A stretch of 64,000 nucleotides of DNA from Burkholderiaceae bacterium (GTDB lineage Bacteria; Pseudomonadota; Gammaproteobacteria; Burkholderiales; Burkholderiaceae_C): positions 1 to 64,000 of the forward strand of contig CAKKRJ010000009.1 in NCBI GenBank assembly GCA_919902775.1, read 5' to 3'. This document shows, in pieces, positions 38,291 through 48,007 of the stretch (its first letter is position 1; each line of letters begins with the position of its first letter). The translations under genes and the position numbers were made by a program. The notes under the pieces are model-generated. The model was given only the letters and a program-made list of their open reading frames with translations. It was not told the origin of the DNA and searched no databases.

Positions 38291-38308
38291 TGACTGATTG
38301 GTTAGTAA
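38291..38308. promoter_or_regulatory. TetR-like operator TGACTGATTGGTTAGTAA
   Basis: Imperfect palindrome (T-ACT-A/T-AGT-A) just upstream of the tetR-like gene. Confidence 0.55.
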
Positions 38309-38373
38309 TGTATTCCCAGGACCCCTGTTTCGTCAAGGCGTGGCATCCGCAACAAGGTAAAGCGCAGGTAAAG

Positions 38374-38394
38374 AAAAAGGGGCCGAAGCCCCTT
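38374..38394 (-). terminator. Rho-independent terminator of gcdH
   Basis: Minus strand AAGGGGC-TTCG-GCCCCTT followed by TTT. Confidence 0.8.
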
Positions 38395-38416
38395 GGTCTG
38401 GCGGGTCAGGCGTTGT

Positions 38417-39613
38417 TCAGTAAAACGCCTGCAAGCCGGTTTGGGCGCGGCCCAGGATCAGTGCATGCACATCGTGCGTGCCTTCGTAGGTGTTCACGGT
38501 TTCCAGGTTGATCATGTGGCGGATCACGTGGTATTCGTCATGGATACCGTTGCCGCCGTGCATGTCGCGGGCCAGGCGGGCAATGTCCAAGGCTTTGCCG
38601 CAGCTGTTGCGCTTGATCATGCTGATCATCTCGGGCACGGCTTTGCCCTCGTCCATCAGGCGGCCCACGCGCAGGCAAGCCTGCAGGCCCAGGGTGATTT
38701 CGGTTTGCATGTCGGCCAGTTTTTTCTGGATCAACTGGTTTTGCGCCAGTGGGCGACCAAACTGCACGCGGTCCAGCGTGTACTGGCGGGCGCGGTGCCA
38801 GCAGTCTTCAGCGGCGCCCAAAGCGCCCCAGGCGATGCCGTAGCGCGCCTTGTTCAGGCAACCAAACGGGCCTTTGAGGCCGTTCACGTTGGGCAGCAGG
38901 TTTTCGGACGGCACAAACACCTCGTCCATCACGATTTCGCCGGTGATGCTGGCGCGCAAGCTCATCTTGCCCTCGATCTTCGGCGCGGTCAGGCCCTTCA
39001 TGCCTTTTTCCAGGATGAAGCCGTGGATGGCTTCTTGCCCACCCACCGAGCCGTCTTCGTTTTCCAGCTTGGCCCAGACCACGAACACGTCGGCAATCGG
39101 CGCGTTGGTGATCCACATCTTGGCGCCGTTCAAAATAAAGCCACCATCGACCGGCTTGGCGCGGGTCAGCATGCTGGCGGGGTCGGAGCCGTGGTTGGGT
39201 TCGGTCAGGCCAAAGCAGCCCACCCATTCGCCGGTGGCCAGTTTGGGCAGGTATTTTTGGCGCTGGGCTTCGCTGCCGTATTCGTTGATCGGGTGCATGA
39301 CCAGCGAGCTTTGCACGCTGATGGCACTGCGGTAGCCGCTGTCCACGCGCTCGACTTCGCGCGCGATCAGGCCATAGGCCACATAGCTCAGGCCGGCGCA
39401 GCCGTAGCCTTCGATGGTGGAGCCCAAAAAGCCCATGGCCCCGGCCTCGTTCATGATTTCGCGGTCAAACTTTTCGTGGCGTGCGGCCATCAACACGCGG
39501 GTTTGCAGGCGTTCCTGGCAAAACGTGTGGGCGGCGTCCACGATGGCGCGCTCGTCATCGCTGAGTTGCTCGCTCAGCAAGAAGGGGTCGTTCCATTGGA
39601 AAGTGGGTTTCAT
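38417..39613 (-). CDS. gcdH: acyl-CoA dehydrogenase, glutaryl-CoA dehydrogenase-like
   Basis: [90 protein letters not shown]. Confidence 0.92.
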   Translation of the reverse strand: MKPTFQWNDPFLLSEQLSDDERAIVDAAHTFCQERLQTRVLMAARHEKFDREIMNEAGAMGFLGSTIEGYGCAGLSYVAYGLIAREVERVDSGYRSAISVQSSLVMHPINEYGSEAQRQKYLPKLATGEWVGCFGLTEPNHGSDPASMLTRAKPVDGGFILNGAKMWITNAPIADVFVVWAKLENEDGSVGGQEAIHGFILEKGMKGLTAPKIEGKMSLRASITGEIVMDEVFVPSENLLPNVNGLKGPFGCLNKARYGIAWGALGAAEDCWHRARQYTLDRVQFGRPLAQNQLIQKKLADMQTEITLGLQACLRVGRLMDEGKAVPEMISMIKRNSCGKALDIARLARDMHGGNGIHDEYHVIRHMINLETVNTYEGTHDVHALILGRAQTGLQAFY

Positions 39614-39791
39614 GAGGGCTCCTGGGAAATGGGTGGAGAACAAAGGGCCATTCGGCCCCTGTCTGGTTGGTGGGAGTTTGTCATGCCCGCCAAAGCGGGT
39701 GTCCATGCCTTGGCTCTGGCCGCTATTGTTGGTCTTTCATGAATAGTTGTCTAATATTGATTATCGATTCAGCAATACATTTTTTAAATTC

Positions 39792-40682
39792 ATGGAATTC
39801 CGTCACCTGCGCTATTTCCTCATGCTGGCCGAAGAGCTGCATTTTGGCCGCGCGGCCCAGCGCCTGTCGATTTCGCAGCCGCCCTTGAGCCTGAACATCC
39901 AGCAGTTGGAGGCCTCGGTGGGGGCGCAGCTGTTCACGCGCAACAGCCGGGGCGTGCAGCTCACCGCTGCTGGCCTGGCTTTTGTGCCGGCCGCCCGGGC
40001 CTTGTTGGCCCAGGCCACGGCGGCCGCCCGCGAGGCGCGCGATGTGGCCGAAGGCCAGTCCGGGCAATTGCAGATCGGCTTTGCCGGCACCATGCTGTAT
40101 TGCGGTTTGCCGCAGATCCTGAGCCGTTTTCAGGCCAGCCACCCGCGTTTGCGGCTGGTGCTGCGTGAGTTGAGTTCGACCGAGCAGTTGTCTGAATTGC
40201 TGCGTGACCGGCTGGATGTGGGTTTTGTGCACACGCCCCGGGTGCCCCCGGGTTTTGATCAGGTGTTGGTGGCCAGCCAGCCCCTGGTGGCGTGTTTGCC
40301 GGCCCGCCACCCGCTGGCCGGGGCGGCCAGCCTGGGCCTGGAAGCTCTGTCCGGGCAAGACCTTGTGGTGGTGTCGCGCACCGTGTCGCCCGACTACCAC
40401 GAGCGCATCTTGCTGCTGTGTGAGCACGCGGGCTGGATGCCGCAGGTGGTGCACGAGTTGCGCCATTGGCTGAGCGTGGTGTCCTTGGTGTCGCAGGGCC
40501 AGGGGGTGGCGCTGGTGCCGCAGGCTTTGCAGCAATCGGCCTTGGCCGGGGCGGTTTTTGTGCCGCTGAACGCGGTGGATGTGCGCTACGACACGCGCTG
40601 TCTGTGGCGCAGCGGTCGAGACCAGACTGCGCTCAAGGATTTTGTGCAGGTGGTGCAGGGCGATGCGGTGCACGTTCGATAA
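39792..40682 (+). CDS. LysR family transcriptional regulator
   Basis: MEFRHLRYFLMLAEELHFGRAAQRLSISQPPLSLNIQQLEASVGAQLFTRNSRGVQLTAAG. Confidence 0.95.
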   Translation: MEFRHLRYFLMLAEELHFGRAAQRLSISQPPLSLNIQQLEASVGAQLFTRNSRGVQLTAAGLAFVPAARALLAQATAAAREARDVAEGQSGQLQIGFAGTMLYCGLPQILSRFQASHPRLRLVLRELSSTEQLSELLRDRLDVGFVHTPRVPPGFDQVLVASQPLVACLPARHPLAGAASLGLEALSGQDLVVVSRTVSPDYHERILLLCEHAGWMPQVVHELRHWLSVVSLVSQGQGVALVPQALQQSALAGAVFVPLNAVDVRYDTRCLWRSGRDQTALKDFVQVVQGDAVHVR

Positions 40683-40708
40683 TCCCGCTGAACACAGAAG
40701 GAAGCAAC

Positions 40709-41242
40709 ATGACAGAAACTTTGGCCTTGGGCGGCGGGTGCTTTTGGTGCACCGAGGCGGTGTATGTTCAGGTGCGCGGCGTGACCGATGTGGAGTCGGG
40801 CTATGGCAATGGCCACACCGTGTCGCCCACGTACGAAGAGGTCTGCACCGGGCGCACAGGGCACAACGAAGTGGTCAAGCTCGTTTACGACCCGACCCAG
40901 GTCAGTACCCGTGAGTTGTTGGAAATTTTCTTTGTCATCCATGACCCGACCACCCGCAACCGCCAGGGGCACGACGTGGGCACGCAGTACCGCAGCGGCA
41001 TTTACTTCACCACGCCCGAACAGGCCGAGGTGGCGCGTGCCCTGATCGCCGAATTGACCGCAGACCAGGCCTTTGACCAGCCCATCGTGACCGAAGTGCT
41101 GCCACTGAGCCAATACAGCGCGGCCGAGGCATATCACCAAGACTTTTTTGAGAACCACCCCGATCAGGGCTATTGCCTGGCGGTGGCCGCACCCAAGGTG
41201 GCGAAGTTCAAAAAGACGTTTGCACGTCTGGTGCGAGGCTAA
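40709..41242 (+). CDS. msrA: peptide-methionine (S)-S-oxide reductase
   Basis: LALGGGCFWCTEAVYVQVRGVTDVESGYGNGH. Confidence 0.95.
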   Translation: MTETLALGGGCFWCTEAVYVQVRGVTDVESGYGNGHTVSPTYEEVCTGRTGHNEVVKLVYDPTQVSTRELLEIFFVIHDPTTRNRQGHDVGTQYRSGIYFTTPEQAEVARALIAELTADQAFDQPIVTEVLPLSQYSAAEAYHQDFFENHPDQGYCLAVAAPKVAKFKKTFARLVRG

Positions 41243-41254
41243 GCCGGCAGTCCC

Positions 41255-42211
41255 ATGAACCTTGATCACCCCGTCCTGTCTTCGCTTTTGCCTGTGGTTT
41301 TTCTCATCTTCATTGGCCTGGTTGCCGACAAGGCCAAGCTGGTGCGCGGCGAGTCGGTGCGTGATTTGTCGAACCTGGTGTTCCTGGTGCTGACCCAGGC
41401 CTTGCTGTTTCGCACCATGAGCAGCGTGCACATTGAACAACTCGATTTCAGGCCGGTGGTGCAGTATTTTCTGGTTGCAGGCACTTTGTTCGTGTCGATG
41501 CTGTGGGTGTATGGCGGCAACAGCCGTGCCTCGGTGCTGGCGTTGGCCAGCATTTTCAGCAACACCTTGATGATTGGCGTGCCGCTGGTGGGCCTGGCCT
41601 ACGGGCAAGAGGGGCTGGTGCTGCTGTTCACCCTGATTTCCTTGCACGCGCTGGTGTTGCTCAGTGCGGCCACGCTGGTGCTGGAGTTGCAGGTGGCCCG
41701 TGAACAAGCGGCCTTGTCGGGTCAGCCGCGCCCGATCTGGCGCACCGTGGCGTCTGCCATCCGCAACGCCATCATCCACCCGGTGCCGCTGCCGATTCTG
41801 GTGGGCCTGCTTTATGCGCAAACCGACTGGGGGCTGCACCCGATCGTGGACCGCCCGCTGGCTTTGCTGGGCAGCGCTTTTGGTCCCATCGCGCTGGTGC
41901 TGGTGGGCATCACGCTGTCGCAAACCCCGATTGGGCAGCAATTCAAGTCCGCGCTCAAGCTGTCCTTGGTGAAAACCGTGCTGCATCCGCTGCTCATGCT
42001 GGCCTTGGGCTGGTTGCTGGGTTTGCGGGGGCTGCACCTGGCGGTCATGACCGTGGCGGCGGCTTTGCCGATCGGTGCCAACGTGTTTTTGTTCTCGCAG
42101 CGTTACCGCAAGGAAGAAGAGACCGTGACCGCAGGCGTGGCCGTGTCAACGGCCATGGCGGTGCTGAGTGTGTCGGCGGTGATGGCCGTGTTGCCCTTGT
42201 TGCCTGCCTGA
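41255..42211 (+). CDS. AEC family transporter (auxin efflux carrier-like)
   Basis: LPVVFLIFIGLVADKAKLVRGESVRDLSNLVFLVLTQALLFRTM; AALPIGANVFLFSQRY. Confidence 0.9.
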   Translation: MNLDHPVLSSLLPVVFLIFIGLVADKAKLVRGESVRDLSNLVFLVLTQALLFRTMSSVHIEQLDFRPVVQYFLVAGTLFVSMLWVYGGNSRASVLALASIFSNTLMIGVPLVGLAYGQEGLVLLFTLISLHALVLLSAATLVLELQVAREQAALSGQPRPIWRTVASAIRNAIIHPVPLPILVGLLYAQTDWGLHPIVDRPLALLGSAFGPIALVLVGITLSQTPIGQQFKSALKLSLVKTVLHPLLMLALGWLLGLRGLHLAVMTVAAALPIGANVFLFSQRYRKEEETVTAGVAVSTAMAVLSVSAVMAVLPLLPA

Positions 42212-42230
42212 GCGGGCAGATCGCATCAGA

Positions 42231-42863
42231 TCAAGGTGCCAGGCGCTCGCGCAACCAGCCGTCGCCCTGGGGGGTGTAACGCAGCCGGTCGTGCAGTCGG
42301 CTTTTGCGGCCTTGCCAGAACTGCCAGTGATCGGGCACCAGGCGGTAGCCGCCCCAGTGTGGTGGGCGGGGCGGGTTGAGCATGAATTGGGCGGCGTATT
42401 TGGCGGCGTTGGTCACCAGCACGGTGCGTCCGTCGATCACCTGGCTTTGCGGTGAGGCCCAGGCGCCGATGCGTGAGTCCAGCGGGCGGCTGTGGAAGTA
42501 GGCGTCGCTTTCTTCGTCGCTGACTTTCTCGACCCGGCCTTCGATGCGTACCACCCGCTCCAACTCCACCCAGTGAAACTGCAACGCGGCAAACGGGTTG
42601 CCTGCCAGTTCCTGGCCTTTGCGGCTGGCGTAGTTGGTGTACCAGACGATGCCGTGCGCGTCGTAGCCCTTGATCAGCACCACCCGGGTGCTGGGACGCA
42701 GGTCGCTGGCCACGGTGGCTAGCGTCATGGCATTCGGCTCGGGCACTTCGGCGGTGATGGCTTCTTGCAGCCATTGGCCAAATTGCTTCAAGGGGTCGGC
42801 ATGGGAGGCGTTTTCGTTGAGTTCGGCTTTTTCGTAACTCTTGCGCAGGTCGGCGATGTTCAT
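42231..42863 (-). CDS. pdxH: pyridoxamine 5'-phosphate oxidase
   Basis: [93 protein letters not shown]. Confidence 0.95.
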   Translation of the reverse strand: MNIADLRKSYEKAELNENASHADPLKQFGQWLQEAITAEVPEPNAMTLATVASDLRPSTRVVLIKGYDAHGIVWYTNYASRKGQELAGNPFAALQFHWVELERVVRIEGRVEKVSDEESDAYFHSRPLDSRIGAWASPQSQVIDGRTVLVTNAAKYAAQFMLNPPRPPHWGGYRLVPDHWQFWQGRKSRLHDRLRYTPQGDGWLRERLAP

Positions 42864-42920
42864 GGTGCAAGTATAGGCAGCGCTTCAATCCCGGGCTTTG
42901 TCACAGGTCAGCAGTTCAAG

Positions 42921-43817
42921 TCATGGGCTGAATGGGTGATGCCGAAAATCCACGCATTCTTGAACCAGTGGGTGAAGGGTGGCGATCAGTGACCGTGCAT
43001 CGCCACGCCGCCACTGAAATGTGTAATGCAGTGGGACCAGCGGTGTTGGCGAATGCACGAGGCGAAGGTTCAAGGCTGTGACCCAATGGGTGGGTAAAAA
43101 GCCCACGCCCACCCCCAGCCGCAACATGCCGGCCACGGCCCCCCAACTGTTGCAATGAATGCGTTCGTGGACGGACGCCTGGTTTTCCTGCAACCATTCA
43201 TCCAGCAAGCGTGTTGTACCTGCCCCTTGGGGCAGCGTCACCAAGGGCGAGCGCTGCAAGAGTTCTGCTGCGTCCAGCTTGTCTGAGCCTGACAAACCAG
43301 GGGCTGTTGCCCAGCTGAAGTGCGCAGAACCCACCGGCTGAGACAGCAGTTCCGAACGCGAACTGCGTCCCGCAATCACCGCAAAGTCGAGTTCACCGTC
43401 CGCCAGGCGGCGCTCCAATACCCCGCCGACATCGACACAGGGCGCCAGCTCCAACTGGGGATGTGCCCGACGCGCAGCCGCCACGAAGTGGGGCAACCAA
43501 GTCAGTGCAGAGAGATCGCCCACGCCAAAGCGGCAGCGGCCCATCAGGGCCACGTTCGCATCCAGTGTCTGACTCAGCGCGGCCATGGCATTGAGGACCC
43601 CGAGTGCGGAAGGCAGCAAGCGTTGCCCTTCCTCGGTGAGAACGGCCCGATGACCGCTGCGGTCAAACAGCTGGTGGCCCAACGCGGCCTCCAGTTCTGA
43701 AATGCGCTTGGACAGGGACGACACCGACAGGTGGACGCGTTCGGCTGCGGTGGCGAAATTGGTGCAGGTTGCCGCCCACCAAAAGGCTTCCAACTGCTTG
43801 ATGGAGGGCATGGGCAT
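42921..43817 (-). CDS. LysR family transcriptional regulator
   Basis: PSIKQLEAFWWAATCTNFATAAERVHLSVSSLSKRISELEAALGHQLFDRSGHRAVLTEEGQRLL. Confidence 0.9.
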   Translation of the reverse strand: MPMPSIKQLEAFWWAATCTNFATAAERVHLSVSSLSKRISELEAALGHQLFDRSGHRAVLTEEGQRLLPSALGVLNAMAALSQTLDANVALMGRCRFGVGDLSALTWLPHFVAAARRAHPQLELAPCVDVGGVLERRLADGELDFAVIAGRSSRSELLSQPVGSAHFSWATAPGLSGSDKLDAAELLQRSPLVTLPQGAGTTRLLDEWLQENQASVHERIHCNSWGAVAGMLRLGVGVGFLPTHWVTALNLRLVHSPTPLVPLHYTFQWRRGDARSLIATLHPLVQECVDFRHHPFSP

Positions 43818-43928
43818 GTTGAAGTTGTTTCTAAAAAGAGAACATGAAGATTCTAAATATATCGCTTTTATTTGAAATGCCAGGAACCTAAAGTCGCAAC
43901 CACCCCATCGATTCACGTCCTTCACGCC

Positions 43929-45125
43929 ATGGCCAACTACGCAGAACCCTCCCCGGTGACACTTCCCGCCGCCTTGCGCAACATGCTGTCGCTGCACGAT
44001 TTTGAAGAGGCTGCGCGTCGGAGGTTGCCCAGGCCGATCTTTGGCTACATCGCCGGTGCCGCTGAAGACGGTGCTTCACTCAGGGATAACCGCGATGTGT
44101 TCTCTGAATACGGTTTCGTGACGCGTGTGCTGCACGACGTTTCCAAACGGACACAGTCGGTGGAGCTGTTTGGCCAGCGCTACAGCAGTCCGTTTGGCAT
44201 TGCCCCCATGGGCATCAATGCGCTGTCCACCTACCGCGGAGATGTGGTCCTGGCGCGGGCCGCACAACAGGCCGGCATTGTTTCGATCATGAGTGGCACC
44301 TCGCTGATCCCGATGGAGGAAGTGGCACAAGAGTCCCCTGCAACCTGGTTTCAGGCGTATTTGCCCGGTGATCAGGAGCGCATCGACGCACTGATCGACC
44401 GGGTGGAAAAAGCAGGCTTTGGCACCTTGGTTGTGACGGTCGATATTCCGATCTCTGCCAACCGCGAGAACAACATCCGCACCGGGTTTTCCACACCCAT
44501 GCGCCCCAGCCTGCGCCTGGCCTGGGATGGCATTGTGCGACCCCGGTGGGTGGGTGGCACTTTCTTGCGCACCTTGCTGCGCCATGGGATGCCGCACTTT
44601 GAAAATTCATTCGCCACAAGGGGCGCGCCCATCATGTCACCCAGTGTCTTGCGCGACTTTTCTGCGCGTGACCATTTGAGCTGGCAACACATTGCGCTGA
44701 TCCGTCAGCGGTGGAAAGGCAAGCTGGTCCTCAAAGGACTGTTGCATGTGGAAGATGCCGTGCATGCACAGCGCCTGGGCGTGGATGGCATTGTGCTTTC
44801 CAACCACGGGGGGCGACAGCTGGATGGCGCCACCTCGCCCATGCGCGTGCTGGAAGCCGTGGTCGCGGCGGTAGGCCCTGATTTTCCGGTGCTGATCGAC
44901 AGCGGTTTCCGACGGGGTTCGGACGTGCTCAAAGCCTTGGCGCTGGGTGCGCGCATGGTGTTGGTTGGCCGCCCCTTCAACTATGCCGCCGCTGTGGCAG
45001 GCGAGGCGGGCGTTGCACATGCCATCGAACTGCTGCGCGACGAAGTGGACCGCAACATGGCCATGCTGGGGGTCAGCACCTGCACCGAGCTGGGCCCGCA
45101 GCAACTGGTTCGCCGCAGCATCTGA
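43929..45125 (+). CDS. FMN-dependent alpha-hydroxy acid dehydrogenase (LldD/MdlB family)
   Basis: DFEEAARRRLPRPIFGYIAGAAEDGASLRDNRDVFSEYGFVTRVL; HIALIRQRWKGKLVLKGLLHVEDAVHAQRLGVDGIVLSNHGGRQLDGA. Confidence 0.93.
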   Translation: MANYAEPSPVTLPAALRNMLSLHDFEEAARRRLPRPIFGYIAGAAEDGASLRDNRDVFSEYGFVTRVLHDVSKRTQSVELFGQRYSSPFGIAPMGINALSTYRGDVVLARAAQQAGIVSIMSGTSLIPMEEVAQESPATWFQAYLPGDQERIDALIDRVEKAGFGTLVVTVDIPISANRENNIRTGFSTPMRPSLRLAWDGIVRPRWVGGTFLRTLLRHGMPHFENSFATRGAPIMSPSVLRDFSARDHLSWQHIALIRQRWKGKLVLKGLLHVEDAVHAQRLGVDGIVLSNHGGRQLDGATSPMRVLEAVVAAVGPDFPVLIDSGFRRGSDVLKALALGARMVLVGRPFNYAAAVAGEAGVAHAIELLRDEVDRNMAMLGVSTCTELGPQQLVRRSI

Positions 45126-45172
45126 GCTGCAAATTCTGACCCCCTATTTTCATCACCACCAAGGAGACTTTC

Positions 45173-46159
45173 ATGCCTACCCAACTTTTTCGCCATGGCG
45201 CACGCGCCGCTCTTTGCAGCTTGGCATTCACCGCAGTCAGTGCGGCCCTGGCTCAAAACGCCTACCCCAACAAACCCATTCGTCTCATCGTGCCGTTTGC
45301 ACCAGGCGGGACCACCGACATCATCGCCCGAGTGATTGCCGAACCACTGGGCCGGGAGTTGGGTCATCCGATCGTGGTGGACAACAAAGCCGGTGCTGGC
45401 GGCACCATTGGTGCACAAGAGGGGGTGCGCGCCAAACCCGATGGCTACACCTTGAGCATGGCCACGGTGTCCACCACCGCCACCAATCCGGCCATTACCC
45501 CCAAGTTCCCGTACAACCCCGAGACAGACTTCGCGCCCATCATCAACATCGCCGCGACACCCAACATCATCGCGGTGACGCCCAAATTCCCAGGCCACGA
45601 CTACAAGAGCTTCGTTCAGGAACTCAAGAGCAATCCTGGCAAATACGCCTACGCATCGACGGGCACAGGGAGCATCACCCACATGCTCATGGAGATGTAC
45701 AAAGCCTCGACGGGCATTCAGATGGCGCACATCCCTTACCGTGGTGCAGGTCCTGCATTGAACGACGTGGTGGCGGGTCAAGTCAGCATGAACCTGGACA
45801 ACTTGCCTTCTTCGCTGCCCTTCATCAAAGCCGGCAAATTGGTCCCCATTGTGGTGGCGGCTCCCAAGCGTTTGGCGGTGCTGCCTGATGTGCCTACCTT
45901 CAAGGAAGTCGGTCTGGAGTCTGTCAATCGCATGGCCTACTACGGCATTGTGGCCCCCAAAGGCACACCCAAAGAAATCGTTGACACGGTCCATGCCGCA
46001 GTCAAAAAGGTGCTGGCCAACCCTGCAGTGCAAAAGAGCATCGATGGTACCGGCTCGGTCATTCTGGGCAACACCCCTGAGCAATTTGCCGAACAGATCA
46101 AGACCGAATTCTCTCTGTACAAGCAAGTGGTCAAGACACAGAACCTCTCGCTCGACTGA
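45173..46159 (+). CDS. tripartite tricarboxylate transporter substrate-binding protein (TctC/Bug family)
   Basis: YPNKPIRLIVPFAPGGTTDIIARVIAEPLGRELGHPIVVDNKAGAGGTIGAQEGVRAKPDGYTL. Confidence 0.93.
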   Translation: MPTQLFRHGARAALCSLAFTAVSAALAQNAYPNKPIRLIVPFAPGGTTDIIARVIAEPLGRELGHPIVVDNKAGAGGTIGAQEGVRAKPDGYTLSMATVSTTATNPAITPKFPYNPETDFAPIINIAATPNIIAVTPKFPGHDYKSFVQELKSNPGKYAYASTGTGSITHMLMEMYKASTGIQMAHIPYRGAGPALNDVVAGQVSMNLDNLPSSLPFIKAGKLVPIVVAAPKRLAVLPDVPTFKEVGLESVNRMAYYGIVAPKGTPKEIVDTVHAAVKKVLANPAVQKSIDGTGSVILGNTPEQFAEQIKTEFSLYKQVVKTQNLSLD

Positions 46160-46335
46160 CCTGTCAAGCAACCATGCCGACACCTCCTCAATGGAGGTGG
46201 GCATCCAGGTTCTGGCAGAAAAAATCAGGACGCAGTTCAGAAATTGAATGACTGCCGATGGGCGCTTGGCTGAACTCGGCCATTCCGGTCGAAAACTGAT
46301 TTTCACGTCAGCCGAAACCCCATGCCAAGCTGCAA

Positions 46336-47976
46336 TCAGGTCAACACCGCGCCCTCGCTGGCTGGAAGAACATGTTGACGGTAGCGGCGCATGAACCCCA
46401 CGGGAACCTGGCGCTGGTAGGGTACCCAGTGTTGACGTCTGAGCGTCAGCGTCGTCTCATCCACATGCAGGGTCAGCGCCCGATTCGGGATATCGATTTC
46501 AATCAGATCCCCGTCCTCGATCAGGGCAATCGGCCCCCCTTGCCAGGCTTCCGGGCAGATGTGGCCGACGCAGGGTCCCGAGGTGGCGCCAGAAAATCGG
46601 CCATCCGTGACCAAGGCGGCATTTTTGAATCCGGCCATCTTGAGCGCCACAGTGGCGCCGAGCATTTCTGGCATCCCCGGCGCCCCCTTCGGCCCCATGT
46701 AACGCAGCACCACCACATGATTGGCCTGAATGTGCCCGTCGCCAATCGCCCGGATAGCTTCTTCCTCAGAGTTGAAACAGATCGCCGGACCCTGGCAATG
46801 GAGCATGTCCTCTGACACTCCTGATTGCTTGATCACAGCGGTCTCGGGTGCCAAGTTACCGCGCAAAATGGTGATGCCGGCGCGTCGGCGAAAAGCCTGA
46901 TCCAGCGCTGGAATAACCTTGGCATTGCGCACCCGCGCGGCGTCCATCGTGGCCTGCAAGGATTTGCCGGTGACTGTCATCACGCTGCCGTCAAGGTGCG
47001 GCGCAATCTGTTGAAGCACCGCTGGCATGCCACCGGCCGCCCACAGATCCTGAATGCCGAAAGGACCATTCGGGCTTACCGCCAGCAGCGTTGGAATATG
47101 GTCGGCCGCCTCAAATTCAGCCAGTCCAAAGGGCACTTCAGCCGCGTGCGCGATCGCCGGCAAATGCAGTGCCGTATTGGTCGATGCGCCAATCGCCATG
47201 GCCGTGGCCACCGCATTCTTGAAGGCGGCAGGCGTGAACATCTGCCGGGCATTGAGACCTTCGTGGACCAGACCGACAATACGTTCACCGGTGCGCCGCG
47301 CCGCCTTGAGTTTGTCGGCGTGCCAGCCTGGAATATTGCTGCTGCCGGGCAGGCAAATGCCAAAGGCCTCTGCCAGGCACTGAAAGGTATTGGCTGTACC
47401 CATGATTTCGCAGGCGCCACAGGTAGCGCAGGTGAGTGACTTGTCCAGGCGATGGGCATCCGTCTGAAAATCACCGTGGTCGATTGATCCCGACGGGTTG
47501 TCAACATTGCGGATGTCCATTTGACCCGGTCCGCCACCAAGGTAAATGGCGGGCAAGTCCAGCCTGGCCATGGCCATCATCATGGCCGGGTTGATCTTGT
47601 CGCAACCGGCGATGAACACCACCCCATCGTAGGGCTGTGACCGCAAGTGGGTTTCAATCAGATCGGCGATCAGATCACGCTGCGCCAGCACGAAGCGCAT
47701 GCCGTCGTGCGCCATGGCCACACCATCACAGGGCGCCGGCACGTTGAATTCTGCGCATTCACCACCGGCGGCCAACACGCCATCGCGCACCTTGGCGGCC
47801 AGGCGATCCAGATGGGCGTGCCCCGTCGTCAATTCGGTGTGCGAATTGGCAATGGCAATCAAAGGACGGGTCTTGAGCTGTTCGGCATCAATGCCGGCGC
47901 CGTGCAGCAAGCCCTTGCGAAACATGTTCATCAAGGGGCTGGCACTGTTGGAAAGAATGTCGCTGCGTTTGCTCAT
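46336..47976 (-). CDS. IlvD/Edd family dehydratase (sugar-acid dehydratase-like)
   Basis: RPLIAIANSHTELTTGHAHLDRLAAKVRDGVLAAGGECAEFNVPAPCDGVAMAHDGMRF; FIAGCDKINPAMMMAMARLDLPAIYLGGG; CATCGACEIMGTANTF. Confidence 0.92.
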   Translation of the reverse strand: MSKRSDILSNSASPLMNMFRKGLLHGAGIDAEQLKTRPLIAIANSHTELTTGHAHLDRLAAKVRDGVLAAGGECAEFNVPAPCDGVAMAHDGMRFVLAQRDLIADLIETHLRSQPYDGVVFIAGCDKINPAMMMAMARLDLPAIYLGGGPGQMDIRNVDNPSGSIDHGDFQTDAHRLDKSLTCATCGACEIMGTANTFQCLAEAFGICLPGSSNIPGWHADKLKAARRTGERIVGLVHEGLNARQMFTPAAFKNAVATAMAIGASTNTALHLPAIAHAAEVPFGLAEFEAADHIPTLLAVSPNGPFGIQDLWAAGGMPAVLQQIAPHLDGSVMTVTGKSLQATMDAARVRNAKVIPALDQAFRRRAGITILRGNLAPETAVIKQSGVSEDMLHCQGPAICFNSEEEAIRAIGDGHIQANHVVVLRYMGPKGAPGMPEMLGATVALKMAGFKNAALVTDGRFSGATSGPCVGHICPEAWQGGPIALIEDGDLIEIDIPNRALTLHVDETTLTLRRQHWVPYQRQVPVGFMRRYRQHVLPASEGAVLT

Positions 47977-48007
47977 GGTAAATAGACGCCTGTCTTTGTT
48001 GTTGAAC

